A stretch of 64,000 nt of DNA from Firmicutes bacterium TM09-10 (GTDB lineage Bacteria; Bacillota; Clostridia; Lachnospirales; Lachnospiraceae): NCBI GenBank assembly GCA_003481005.1, contig QUKC01000005.1, forward strand, positions 131,417-195,416, in the 5' to 3' direction. Of the stretch, positions 16,922-26,038 are shown piece by piece. The notes under the pieces were generated by a model that saw only the letters and a program-made list of their open reading frames with translations, did not search any database and was not told the origin of the DNA. Numbering within the stretch: position 1 is the stretch's first letter; each line of letters starts with the position of its first letter. A program made the translations under genes and the position numbers.

Positions 16922-18779
16922 GAAAAGCCTTTCCGAAAAGGGAACCATCCGGCAGATTTCCGGCAGCCTGTTTTTCTGCTTTTACGCAGAATTTCCCACT
17001 TTTTCCATTATCTTTAGAAGTATAACACACTCCGACACAGATTGACAAGTAAAGGGGAAGGGCGAACCAGAAAATCAGGACGTAACGTACCAGATAGGTC
17101 GGCCCTAACAACACCGTCAGAAGATTCAGGCAGACCGGTGAAAATACCGCCGCCTTCCTCCAGTTTCCGGACGCGATCAAAAACAGTGTGCCGAGCACGT
17201 AACACCAGCACAGCGCTCCCGGCGAAAAGGGAAGGGAAACGACCGGTATTTTGTGCACTGTATCCGTCCAGGAAAGGATTTCATACCTATGCTCCAGCCA
17301 CGGCAGTTTGGAATCCCGCCGTCCGGGTCCTTCCGTTTCACAGGAAAAATAAGAGCTGCTTTCGTAGCATCTTGTGCCATTGTATACATCAATATCCGCG
17401 CCCGGATACCAGAAGCCATAGGAGGTCAAAAGCCAGGCGTTTAAGTACGTTGCCGGTGCTTTTATCCCGATCCTTGTCCACAGCTTTGCATATTTTGCAG
17501 GATCCTTTTTAAAATTTTCCGTTGCAAATCCCGCCTTTACCAGATCGGAAAGCTTCGGCTGATACAATGCCAGGGATTCCTCCGGTAAAATTTCAAACAG
17601 CGTTTCCTGATCTTCCTCTGAAAACAGCTCCGGGCTGTAGTTCCACGTCCGCGCAAGCTGCTGAATCGGCACGGTCAGGCTTTCCATCGCATTCGTGCTC
17701 TCCGGCTTCAGGACAATGTTTAAGCCACTCTGTAAAAGAACATACGCCCCCAAAACAACGCCTGCCAAAAGCACTGCCTTTTTCCGGCTGCTTTTCTGTA
17801 CCAGAAAAAACAAGATCGGTAGAAACAATACAAGGACGATCACTCCATTGCTGCGGAAAACTGCCATGACCAGCAGAGCGAATGCGAGTGCCGGAAGGGA
17901 TGCGGTGCTTAAGGGAAAATGACCGGCTTTGGGCATTTCGGTGTCTGCTACAGCTTTTGACCGAGCGACGCTGGCTGTCGATGATACCACGTCCGCGTGC
18001 GCAACAGCAACTTCAGCTTCTCCCCTCCTGCTGCATCCGCCACGCTGCATCCTGCACAGCAGCACCAGCACAGCCAGCATTCCCGCCGTATACGGCATGT
18101 CCTTGCTCGTGCACAGCACATACATCGGGATGACCGGGAACAGTCCGTAGAACAACAGCCCGCAGACTCGTCCTGCCCTGGTCCGAAGCTGCTGTATGGT
18201 CCAGCCAAGCAGCATCGCCATTATCGCCATTTGTGCAAGCACATAAACGCCGATCCCGATATTATAGCTGCCCGTCAGCTTCTGAATGCCGCTTACCGTT
18301 TTTCCAAGCATCAGTACATGTAAAAGGGGATGCCTTGTCACATACTGTCCGGTCAGCACCTCCTGCAGCTCGTCCGTCGCATCATAGGCAAAAAAGCCTG
18401 GATAGACCGCAAGGAATACCGGCAGCCAGCATAGGAACAGGATGATGGCATAGCGGAGGATCGGACTTTGGAACAGCTTCTTCCAGCCCCGCTGCAGTTG
18501 CTGCCCGGCATCCGGCGCTTTTTTGTTGCTGTGCGATACCTGCCTATCGCCTGACGCCTCTATGCCGGTCAGCTTCTCCACCACCAGATAAAACACCGGT
18601 GTCAGCACACAGGCCGTCAGAAATGGGATCAGCCAGCTGTACAAATCCGTTACTGCTACGTTTCCGTTTCGATCCAGCTGACTGCCCCAGTTTGCGCCAA
18701 ATCCGCAAAAGAAAGCCCCTGCTGCGCTGCAAATAAGCGTGCGATATTTAATTTTCCGATTCCTCTTCTTCTCCACCAA
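16905..18779 (-). CDS. Polytopic membrane protein, DUF6020-like / GT-C-like
   Basis: A 624-residue multi-span protein. The loop WLPVFLAVYPGFFAYDATDEL followed by TRHPLLHVLMLG is characteristic of a family I associate with DUF6020, whose topology suggests a GT-C glycosyltransferase; the Asp in YDATD could be catalytic. The protein overlaps the end of the upstream GT2 gene by about 30 bases. There is no ATG near the start: TTG at 18779 and GTG at 18776 follow AAGGGAG, with GTG better spaced. A basic N-terminus (VEKKRNRKIKYR) precedes the first span. Transcribed with the GT2 gene, it may use the polyprenyl-phosphate sugar that protein makes. Confidence 0.78.
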   Translation of the reverse strand: MVEKKRNRKIKYRTLICSAAGAFFCGFGANWGSQLDRNGNVAVTDLYSWLIPFLTACVLTPVFYLVVEKLTGIEASGDRQVSHSNKKAPDAGQQLQRGWKKLFQSPILRYAIILFLCWLPVFLAVYPGFFAYDATDELQEVLTGQYVTRHPLLHVLMLGKTVSGIQKLTGSYNIGIGVYVLAQMAIMAMLLGWTIQQLRTRAGRVCGLLFYGLFPVIPMYVLCTSKDMPYTAGMLAVLVLLCRMQRGGCSRRGEAEVAVAHADVVSSTASVARSKAVADTEMPKAGHFPLSTASLPALAFALLVMAVFRSNGVIVLVLFLPILFFLVQKSSRKKAVLLAGVVLGAYVLLQSGLNIVLKPESTNAMESLTVPIQQLARTWNYSPELFSEEDQETLFEILPEESLALYQPKLSDLVKAGFATENFKKDPAKYAKLWTRIGIKAPATYLNAWLLTSYGFWYPGADIDVYNGTRCYESSSYFSCETEGPGRRDSKLPWLEHRYEILSWTDTVHKIPVVSLPFSPGALCWCYVLGTLFLIASGNWRKAAVFSPVCLNLLTVLLGPTYLVRYVLIFWFALPLYLSICVGVCYTSKDNGKSGKFCVKAEKQAAGNLPDGSLFGKAFHESKD

Positions 18780-19701
18780 CGATCTCCCTTACCACAAACT
18801 GCGGCGCATGATTGAGACAGATGTACATTCTTCCGACATATTCCCCGATCAGCCCCAGCATCAGCATCAGCATTCCGCCGATAAACATGATCGACGCCAT
18901 CAGCGCTGAAAATCCAATCGGAACACCCGGAAGCACCAGCTTTTTAATAATCGTATAAATTCCATACAAAAATCCCAGTCCGGCGCAGCCCACACCCGCC
19001 ATCGTTGCGATCCGGAGGGGCTTTTCTGAAAACGCTGTAAATCCGTTAAACCACAGCGCCAACAGCTTTCCAAAGGTGTAGCCGGATTCGCCGACCATTC
19101 GATCCCGATGTTCTACCGTCACGTTGACAATATTTCTGGTTGCACGAAGCACCAGTCCAATGACATAAGGGAACGCATTTTCATATTTCAGCATCTCTTC
19201 CAGTACAAAGCGTCTTGCGGCAAAATAGCTGGAAATAAACAGATCCTTTGGTTTGTTCAGCATAAAGCAGAGCATCCAGTCGTTGACCCTGCTTCCGAAA
19301 TTCCGAAATGCGCTGTGATGCTTGTGCTCATATTTTGCATATGCAACGTCCGCGCCGTTTTCCAGCGCAGCCAGAAGCTTGCCGACTTCGTTTGCAGGCG
19401 TCTGACCGTCATCATCCAGACAAACCAGGATGTCGCCCTTTACCTGATGAAATCCCGCCATCAGTGCCGCATGCTGTCCAAAATTTCGCGCCAGATTTAT
19501 CCCCTTGATCCGTTTATCCTTGCCGCACAGCTCGCGGATTTTTCCAAAGGTATCGTCCGGCGAGCAATCGTTGACCAGAATGATCTCATACTCATACCGC
19601 TCCAGCTCCCCCATCGCTGCTTCGATTTCGTCCACCACACTGCCGATCGTTTCCGCTGACCGGTAGCACGGGATTACAAAGCTGACTAACTGTTTCTTCA
19701 T
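18748..19701 (-). CDS. GtrB-like polyprenyl-phosphate glycosyltransferase (GT2)
   Basis: A 317-residue protein with AGGAGG four bases before the ATG. The N-terminal GT-A domain has SFVIPCYRSAETI, the acidic donor motifs VNDCSPDD and CLDDDGQ, and NLARNFGQHAALMAG, which is typical of dolichyl/undecaprenyl-phosphate glucosyltransferases. Two C-terminal membrane spans follow (about residues 230-295). Such enzymes charge undecaprenyl phosphate with one sugar for later use by GT-C enzymes outside the membrane. The overlap with the next, GT-C-like gene supports a two-component pair. Confidence 0.9.
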   Translation of the reverse strand: MKKQLVSFVIPCYRSAETIGSVVDEIEAAMGELERYEYEIILVNDCSPDDTFGKIRELCGKDKRIKGINLARNFGQHAALMAGFHQVKGDILVCLDDDGQTPANEVGKLLAALENGADVAYAKYEHKHHSAFRNFGSRVNDWMLCFMLNKPKDLFISSYFAARRFVLEEMLKYENAFPYVIGLVLRATRNIVNVTVEHRDRMVGESGYTFGKLLALWFNGFTAFSEKPLRIATMAGVGCAGLGFLYGIYTIIKKLVLPGVPIGFSALMASIMFIGGMLMLMLGLIGEYVGRMYICLNHAPQFVVREIVGGEEEESEN

Positions 19702-19732
19702 ACTTCCTCCTGTATTGCCGCAGATGCGGCTG

Positions 19733-22297
19733 TTATTGTAAGCAATACCATTCTATCGTAACGTTTTCCTGATAATCCTCCAACCCTTTCCCATCCAACT
19801 GAATCTGCATAATTGAAGTTGACACGTTATCATTTATAACCTGTTTCAATTCCTCCAGCGTCTCCGGTACTTTTTCCAAATAAAATCCTGATTCCAGATT
19901 TGGAATTACGCTACGTCCTTCTATCCGGCTTCCACCCTCACAATCCAACACCATATTTACTGTTCCTACATGATATAACCATTTTTTAATAAAACCCTTT
20001 AAATTCAGTTTTAAATGTATTTTAACATAATCTGCATTTTCAGGGCACACAATAGTTTCCTTAGAAGAACTGATTTGTTCCCCTACCTTTTCCAATTTTT
20101 CTATTTCAATCTTCTGTTTTCTTTGTGTTAAAACGCAAACATCATCAGAAATAATTTCCACCTCATAGTTATTTCGAATTGCTTCCCAAGTAAGCGGATT
20201 TTCCAAATATGGAATATGATGATCAATTGTCTCATTTGTCAGCAAGATCTTTTCTGATGCTTTTTCCGAACAAAACCAATCAGCAACTATTCCATCCAGC
20301 CACGGAATATATTCATTTCCATTCTGTACGGACGGATACCAAACCATATTCCATTCCGGATATACCGCTCCATAACCATTTCGCCAGGGATATACAGTTA
20401 CCGTATGCTCTCCAATTGCCTCTAAAATTTCATCTGGAAGTTGATTTTCCTTTACCAGTTCTTCTGGTATACTGTTCTCTCCCAAATGCGTATAATGATA
20501 CATCTTCGCAGCCAAAGTTTCTTTCACATATCCCATTGAACTGCGCAAACTGTGTGCTTCTAAAATTCCTGTACATCCCACTGCCATAATCATAGCTGTT
20601 CCGCATACGTAATATATAATTTGATTCTTTCTTACAGCTTTCGCCCTCTGTCCGATTTTCTGAAAAAAAACATTCCAGTCGATCGACAAAATAGTCGCAG
20701 AAAATAACATTGCAAACAGCCAGATCCCAACTTTTAATCCGTGTCTTGTTGTTGCATATTTATAAAGGAAAAACATCGAAGCACAGCTTGCAATAATTGC
20801 TGCAGAGCTTTTATAATTACTCCACAGATTTCCTATTATCAATAATACATAACACGCAATTAAAATAATTAACCATCTGACTTCGCTCGGCTGCAGTACG
20901 CTGTCAAACTGCATAGTCAACATCCAACCAGAAGAAATTTTCAAAATTCCCGCCACATACTCAAATAAGTTTTTTATCGACGGACAATAGACCAAATAGC
21001 ATACCGGCATAAGTATAATTCCCGGTAAAAACAGCCAAATACTTTTCCAGTTTTTTCTAAACAATACATCGAAAATACAGAATAAAATACAAAAAGCGAA
21101 CCCACTCGTAAAGGTTGAAAACTTTCCAAAAAACATCAACAGCAAAAGCAGATTTGGAATCAATACAATATTTTTTGCACCTTTTGCCCACAATACCACC
21201 GCTAAAATCATTAAGTACAACAAATAGTTATCTCTGGTCGGTGCGTAATATCCCGCCAAATAGCAACACACGGACGCCGTAATTGCCCAAAAATGAATCT
21301 TACCCTTTTGATACAATCTATACAGCTGTAACAGCATCCACAAATGAAATAGAAAAATGATCCCCCAAATAACAATACCAGACCAATATTCTATCGTATT
21401 TCCAGGTAATTTCATTAAATAAAACAAATATCCCAATGGACCATAGGTAAAATAAATATCTCTTCCGAATTTTAAATCTGTTCCGTTTACAACATTTAAG
21501 AAATACCTCCAGGATGGATCAAATCCAGTATTCTCCAATACATAAATGATATCCGGAATCATAAAAACAAATTGTACAACCAGCAAAACTGCTGCGATCC
21601 CATCCTTTATCTGTTTTACCCATGCATTTTGCTTACATATTGCAGTCCATTTTTCATTATTCCAGAATATCCATAATCCAAACAGACAAACCGCCAGCAT
21701 AACAGTAATTAAAAGCCTTTCCAATCTTGAAGCTGACACTGCAAATCCATATGCGTTCAACAATTCCAACGAAGTTTCCGCACCAGAAGCTGTCAAAACA
21801 GTATTTTCTCCTACAGTTCCCTTTTCCCTTGCTAATACATATGGTGGAATAGAGCAATCCTTCGCACTGATTTCAAGAATATAACTTTCACCGGCTTTTA
21901 ATCTTACCCTTAGTGGAATAAATTCCCACTCACCCGCTGTAACAGAAGAAATGGCAATTTCACTATTTGCTTTTATTCTTCCGTCAGAATCTAATACTCG
22001 AAAATCAAGTTCTCCGTTTCCGTCTTCTGCAAGGTTAATAAAAACAAACTCTATCCCCTTTAAATAATATTCTCTGGCAATAAATTCCTGAGTAATCGTT
22101 TCTTCAGTTGATACCGTCTCAAAAGTTTCTGTAGAAGGTCTTTCTGCTTCATAACCATAACGTAGACCATGATAAATCCACAAATAAAATATTTCGCTAA
22201 TAAAAATACCACACACAAGAATGGATGTGAAAAGCACCTTATTAAATCTTATATTCGAAATTTTTCTTTGTCGTGTATCAACTTTCTGTTCTTTCAT
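19733..22297 (-). CDS. Large AT-rich membrane protein, GT-C-like, unknown
   Basis: About 854 residues from ATG 22297 (MKEQKVDTRQRK), with GGGGGG upstream. An N-terminal span and a soluble beta-rich domain (about residues 40-180) precede about ten membrane helices and a C-terminal soluble domain. The loop NGTDLKFGRDIYFTYGPLGYL follows an early span, as in GT-C proteins. Base composition and codon use (AAA, ATA, TTT rich) are clearly more AT-rich than the genes on both sides, which suggests a separate origin. No domain family was recognised with confidence. It lies between the GNAT gene and the GT2 gene on the same strand. Confidence 0.78.
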   Translation of the reverse strand: MKEQKVDTRQRKISNIRFNKVLFTSILVCGIFISEIFYLWIYHGLRYGYEAERPSTETFETVSTEETITQEFIAREYYLKGIEFVFINLAEDGNGELDFRVLDSDGRIKANSEIAISSVTAGEWEFIPLRVRLKAGESYILEISAKDCSIPPYVLAREKGTVGENTVLTASGAETSLELLNAYGFAVSASRLERLLITVMLAVCLFGLWIFWNNEKWTAICKQNAWVKQIKDGIAAVLLVVQFVFMIPDIIYVLENTGFDPSWRYFLNVVNGTDLKFGRDIYFTYGPLGYLFYLMKLPGNTIEYWSGIVIWGIIFLFHLWMLLQLYRLYQKGKIHFWAITASVCCYLAGYYAPTRDNYLLYLMILAVVLWAKGAKNIVLIPNLLLLLMFFGKFSTFTSGFAFCILFCIFDVLFRKNWKSIWLFLPGIILMPVCYLVYCPSIKNLFEYVAGILKISSGWMLTMQFDSVLQPSEVRWLIILIACYVLLIIGNLWSNYKSSAAIIASCASMFFLYKYATTRHGLKVGIWLFAMLFSATILSIDWNVFFQKIGQRAKAVRKNQIIYYVCGTAMIMAVGCTGILEAHSLRSSMGYVKETLAAKMYHYTHLGENSIPEELVKENQLPDEILEAIGEHTVTVYPWRNGYGAVYPEWNMVWYPSVQNGNEYIPWLDGIVADWFCSEKASEKILLTNETIDHHIPYLENPLTWEAIRNNYEVEIISDDVCVLTQRKQKIEIEKLEKVGEQISSSKETIVCPENADYVKIHLKLNLKGFIKKWLYHVGTVNMVLDCEGGSRIEGRSVIPNLESGFYLEKVPETLEELKQVINDNVSTSIMQIQLDGKGLEDYQENVTIEWYCLQ

Positions 22298-22312
22298 CTT
22301 TCCCCCCACTGT

Positions 22313-22840
22313 TTATCTGTTTTCCTCAAACAAAATCGCCATCAGCAGCATATCCCGATAAACGCCGTTCTGCAAAAATTCATCCTTCAGGCATGCCTCC
22401 TGCACAAATCCGGCATTTTGGTAGCTTTTGACTGCCCCGACATTATCCGCGAACACGCGCAGCATCAGCTTGTGGAGCTTTAGCACATCCCGCGCGTAAT
22501 CTGCTGCAAGGCGGGCTGTTTCCGATCCGATTCCTCTGCCCGCAGCGTCCGCTTCTCCGATAAAAATTCCATATTCCGCTTTTTTATTGTCGTGGTCGAT
22601 GTCCCGGAAATATACGCTGCCTACCGGTCGATCGTTATTTTTTTCACAGATAATAAACTGTACGACATGGCCGGTTTCCACCTGGGTGTGCATCCAATTT
22701 TCATGGCTTTCTTTTGTAAAAAGCTTCTGATAGATAAAATTATGCCGGACGCGATCCTGATTCCGCCACGAAACAATCCGGTCCGTGTCCTCCATCGTGA
22801 TCGGCCGCAGATAAATCTGCTTTCCCTCAATCTTCTGCAT
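22313..22840 (-). CDS. GNAT N-acetyltransferase (RimJ/RimL- or PseH-like)
   Basis: A 175-residue acetyltransferase starting at ATG 22840; the TTG codon just before it is not needed. The acetyl-CoA loop is present (GEADAAGRGIGSETARL) after the strand AEYGIFIG, and the YQNAGF motif near the end is typical of GNATs. It overlaps the previous gene by 14 bases, so the two are probably translated together. In a cluster with pseudaminate-type enzymes, a PseH role (N4-acetylation of a 4-amino sugar) is plausible. The PglE- and WecE-type aminotransferase products are other candidate substrates. Confidence 0.82.
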   Translation of the reverse strand: MQKIEGKQIYLRPITMEDTDRIVSWRNQDRVRHNFIYQKLFTKESHENWMHTQVETGHVVQFIICEKNNDRPVGSVYFRDIDHDNKKAEYGIFIGEADAAGRGIGSETARLAADYARDVLKLHKLMLRVFADNVGAVKSYQNAGFVQEACLKDEFLQNGVYRDMLLMAILFEENR

Positions 22841-24812
22841 CAATCTCTTCTCCCCGAAACATTTCGTTTATGCGCTCTTCTGAAAGGAACTGATAAACCT
22901 CAACCCCTTCTCCTGCAGAGCCGATCCGCAGCAGCATTCCGGGTTCTCCCCGTTCCTCCAGATATTCTGTCAGCCAGGACATATCCGTGCCCTCGTCCGC
23001 CAGCAGACAGACCTTCTCACTGCTTCTGGCAGCTTCTCCCATAGAAGCATATCCAAACGCTGACAGCTTCTGCTTCGTCAGCGGGCTTTTTACCAGCCAG
23101 CCGCCCAACAGATCATAATTGAACGGTTTATCGCGGTCCAGCATAATCTTCTCCGAATACGCCACCGTCGAATACACATCCTCTAAAAACAGCGTCGAAG
23201 CATGTTTTTCGCAATACGCAAACACGTCCTCGTTTGTCCGGTTTACCGTTTCCCTGCGTGTCTGCTCCCGCGCCACATCCTGCCACATGCCCGGAACCCG
23301 GAGAATACAAAGCAACAGGATAACACCGCAGACTGCAGCAGTCATGACACTGTGAATACGTCCGGTGCTGCGTGTGTTGACGTTGTGAGACACGTCTGCG
23401 TTCTCTACGTCCGAGCAGACTATTGCAGCATCAGTATGGCCCACGGCATCGCATTTTTCTGCCGTGCGCATTTTCAACTGTCTGTTTCCTGCCGTTCCCC
23501 ACAGCCCAGCCGCCAGCAAAATCTGTGCCAGATACAGCGGATGGGTCACGCGATCCACCATCCGTCCCTGCATCAGCAGATAGCTCCACAGCATTCCGCC
23601 GACACAAACCACAAAAACCGGCTGCCGGAAATATCTTCGGTTTCCTTTCTGTAAACAGCAGGAACACCATGCAAAAACAACTGCCAGCCAGACAACGTTC
23701 CAGGGCAGGTCGCTTTTCGACAACCAGTTTTCATGTACCAGCCGCCAAATTGCTTTTTTTACCTGCGATAGCACCGATTCTTTTGCGTCTGTTTTCTTCG
23801 CCTGCACCGCCAGGGAAGAAAGCATCTGCGTGTCGATCTCATCCGCCGCCCCAAAGTTATAGTTTTTGAGCATCTCCTGCAGCGTCCTGGAAACACCCAT
23901 CTCTTCATAGGCTTCCCGGTTTTCATCGTATTGCTCAATGAAATCCAGATGGTAATCATATAATATCGTGCGCTCATCGAAAAACTGTCGGAAATCTTTC
24001 CAGTCCGGATCGGAATAGGCAAGCACGTCAAGCCCGTAAAAAACACCCATCCCGATCACCAGCGCTGCAAACAGTCCAAGATAATGCCGCAGGCTTTCTT
24101 TGGAAAAAATCTGTTTTTCCCTGCCCCAGATGCAAAGACCGCCAGCTCCTGCAAGCGGCAGGCACAAAAGCGCCATCTCCGGACGCAGGCAGAAAGAAAG
24201 CCAATAAAGCAAAAGCGCCCGGAAGCGTTCTTTGCCCTTCGCCGTAACCACCCAGAAAATCGCCGCGCCCGCCAGCATCCCTGCCGTGACCGTGTACTGC
24301 AGATACACGAGGTGACTGCCCATCGCTGCGAACCAGAACAGAGCCTCAGCAAGGAGAAGCACCCCTTTTACGCCCAGACGCGCAGCGGTAGTATTCCATG
24401 CGCTGCATACCGCAGGCTCTGCCAGACGCGCGGCAGACGCTGCACTGCACATCCCTGGTGCAAAAGGCGCGCCATCACGTGCTGCCCGCTCCTCGTCCAC
24501 CAGCACGGTGCTCCTGTATCCGACCGCCCAGATACTCCCAAACTGGCAGAAAAGCAAAAACGCGCCGAATACCGGGATCGAAAGCCCCCGGTACAACAGC
24601 GCAAGCAATACTCCCAGCGGATACAACAGCTGCATGGTATGTCCGTCCGGCGTACCGGAATATACGCCGGACAGAATATCTTTTATCAGCACATCGTCAT
24701 TCAAATCATAATAAAAGTCAAAGCGCGCCGCTAAAATCCCCGCCAGGATCAGAGCCATCGCAAGCGACAGTATGCAATTTTCGTGTTTTTTCAAAAACTG
24801 CTTACCAGCCAT
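22827..24812 (-). CDS. Polytopic membrane protein, GT-C-like, unknown
   Basis: A 661-residue protein with AAGGAG four bases before ATG 24812. One N-terminal span is followed by an acidic external loop (YYDLNDDVLIKDIL) and then GHTMQLLYPLG, the arrangement seen in GT-C enzymes. About ten spans and a C-terminal soluble tail follow. A cytoplasmic-looking insertion of about 70 residues near position 95-145 is Ala/Arg-rich. It overlaps the start region of the GNAT gene and the end of the aminotransferase gene, so it belongs to the same operon. No named family recognised. Confidence 0.78.
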   Translation of the reverse strand: MAGKQFLKKHENCILSLAMALILAGILAARFDFYYDLNDDVLIKDILSGVYSGTPDGHTMQLLYPLGVLLALLYRGLSIPVFGAFLLFCQFGSIWAVGYRSTVLVDEERAARDGAPFAPGMCSAASAARLAEPAVCSAWNTTAARLGVKGVLLLAEALFWFAAMGSHLVYLQYTVTAGMLAGAAIFWVVTAKGKERFRALLLYWLSFCLRPEMALLCLPLAGAGGLCIWGREKQIFSKESLRHYLGLFAALVIGMGVFYGLDVLAYSDPDWKDFRQFFDERTILYDYHLDFIEQYDENREAYEEMGVSRTLQEMLKNYNFGAADEIDTQMLSSLAVQAKKTDAKESVLSQVKKAIWRLVHENWLSKSDLPWNVVWLAVVFAWCSCCLQKGNRRYFRQPVFVVCVGGMLWSYLLMQGRMVDRVTHPLYLAQILLAAGLWGTAGNRQLKMRTAEKCDAVGHTDAAIVCSDVENADVSHNVNTRSTGRIHSVMTAAVCGVILLLCILRVPGMWQDVAREQTRRETVNRTNEDVFAYCEKHASTLFLEDVYSTVAYSEKIMLDRDKPFNYDLLGGWLVKSPLTKQKLSAFGYASMGEAARSSEKVCLLADEGTDMSWLTEYLEERGEPGMLLRIGSAGEGVEVYQFLSEERINEMFRGEEIDAED

Positions 24813-25968
24813 AAAACTCCTTCACCTGATCCGCCACAAATGCTGTCTCTTCCGCCGTCAGACCATAGTACATCGGCAGGCGCAGCAGGCGCTCACTTTC
24901 CTTTGTCGTGTAGACATCCTCTCCGTTGAAGCGTCCATATTTGATTCCTGCAGGCGCGGAATGCAGCGGCACATAATGATAAACCGCCAGAATATCCCGT
25001 TCCTTCAAATAATTGATCAGCTCCTGGCGTTCGTGTTCGTCCGCCGTCTTGATATAGAACATGTGGGCGTTATGGACGCAGCCCTCCGGAACCACCGGCA
25101 GCTCAATCCTGCCTGCCTGCGAAAGTGGCGTCAGCAGCTTATAGTACTCATTCCAGCGCGCCAACCGTGCCTCATTGATCTGATCTGCCATTTCCAGCTG
25201 TGCATACAGATACGCCACATTTAACTCGCTCGGTAAATAGCTGGAGCCGAACTCCTGCCAGCGATATTTATCCACCTGACCGCGAAAATATTTGCTTCGG
25301 TCAGTACCTTTTTCCCGGATGATCTCTGCACGCTCCACATGCTCCCGATCGCGGATCAGCAGTGCACCGCCCTCCCCCATGCTGTAATTTTTTGTTTCAT
25401 GGAAGCTGTAGCAGCCATAATCACCGATGCTCCCGAGGGCTTTCCCTTTATAAGAAGCCATCACGCCCTGCGCCGCATCCTCAATCACAAGAAGGTTGTG
25501 ACGCTTTGCGATATCCATGATCGTATCCATTTCGCAGGCTACTCCGGCGTAGTGCACCGGCACGATGGCCTTCGTCTTTTCGGTGATCGCTGCTTCGATC
25601 TGTTTTTCGTCAATATTCATGGTATCCGGACGAATATCCACAAAAACAGGCACGCCGCCCCGCAGCACAAACGCATTTGCCGTGGAAACAAATGTGTAAG
25701 ACGGCATAATAATTTCATCCCCCGGTTTGATATCCGCCAGAATCGCGGCAAGCTCCGTCGCATGGGTACAGGAAGTCGTCATCAGGCACTTCGCCGTTCC
25801 GGTTTTTTCTTCAAACCAATGACTTGCCTTTTTGGTAAATTCCCCGTCTCCGCAGATCTTCTGATTTTCCACTGCCTGGCGCACATATTCGTATTCCCGT
25901 CCCGTAAACGGAGGTACATTGAACCGGATTTTTTCCCGTCCGGTAAAGGGAAGCTTCTTTTCTTCCAT
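24802..25968 (-). CDS. WecE/RffA-type dTDP-4-keto-6-deoxyhexose aminotransferase
   Basis: I start it at 25968 (MEEKKLPFTGRE), with AAGGA seven bases upstream; the frame is open to 26064 but lacks a ribosome site there. 388 residues. The sequence follows RffA/WecE closely in key blocks: ICGDGEFTKK, TTSCTHATELAA, MPSYTFVSTANAFVLRGG, VPVHYAGVACEMDTI, IEDAAQGVMASYKG and the PLP lysine in SFHETKNYSMGEGG. Enzymes of this group aminate dTDP-4-keto-6-deoxy-glucose to dTDP-Fuc4N or a close relative. No dTDP-glucose synthase or dehydratase genes are in the window. The product is a likely substrate for the formyltransferase at 1847-2767 or the GNAT. Confidence 0.9.
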   Translation of the reverse strand: MEEKKLPFTGREKIRFNVPPFTGREYEYVRQAVENQKICGDGEFTKKASHWFEEKTGTAKCLMTTSCTHATELAAILADIKPGDEIIMPSYTFVSTANAFVLRGGVPVFVDIRPDTMNIDEKQIEAAITEKTKAIVPVHYAGVACEMDTIMDIAKRHNLLVIEDAAQGVMASYKGKALGSIGDYGCYSFHETKNYSMGEGGALLIRDREHVERAEIIREKGTDRSKYFRGQVDKYRWQEFGSSYLPSELNVAYLYAQLEMADQINEARLARWNEYYKLLTPLSQAGRIELPVVPEGCVHNAHMFYIKTADEHERQELINYLKERDILAVYHYVPLHSAPAGIKYGRFNGEDVYTTKESERLLRLPMYYGLTAEETAFVADQVKEFYGW

Positions 25969-26038
25969 GGCTGATTCCTTCTTTCCCAAAAGCGGTTTTG
26001 CAGTCCGTTTTTTTGACCGCACTGCGCTGCTTTTATCT

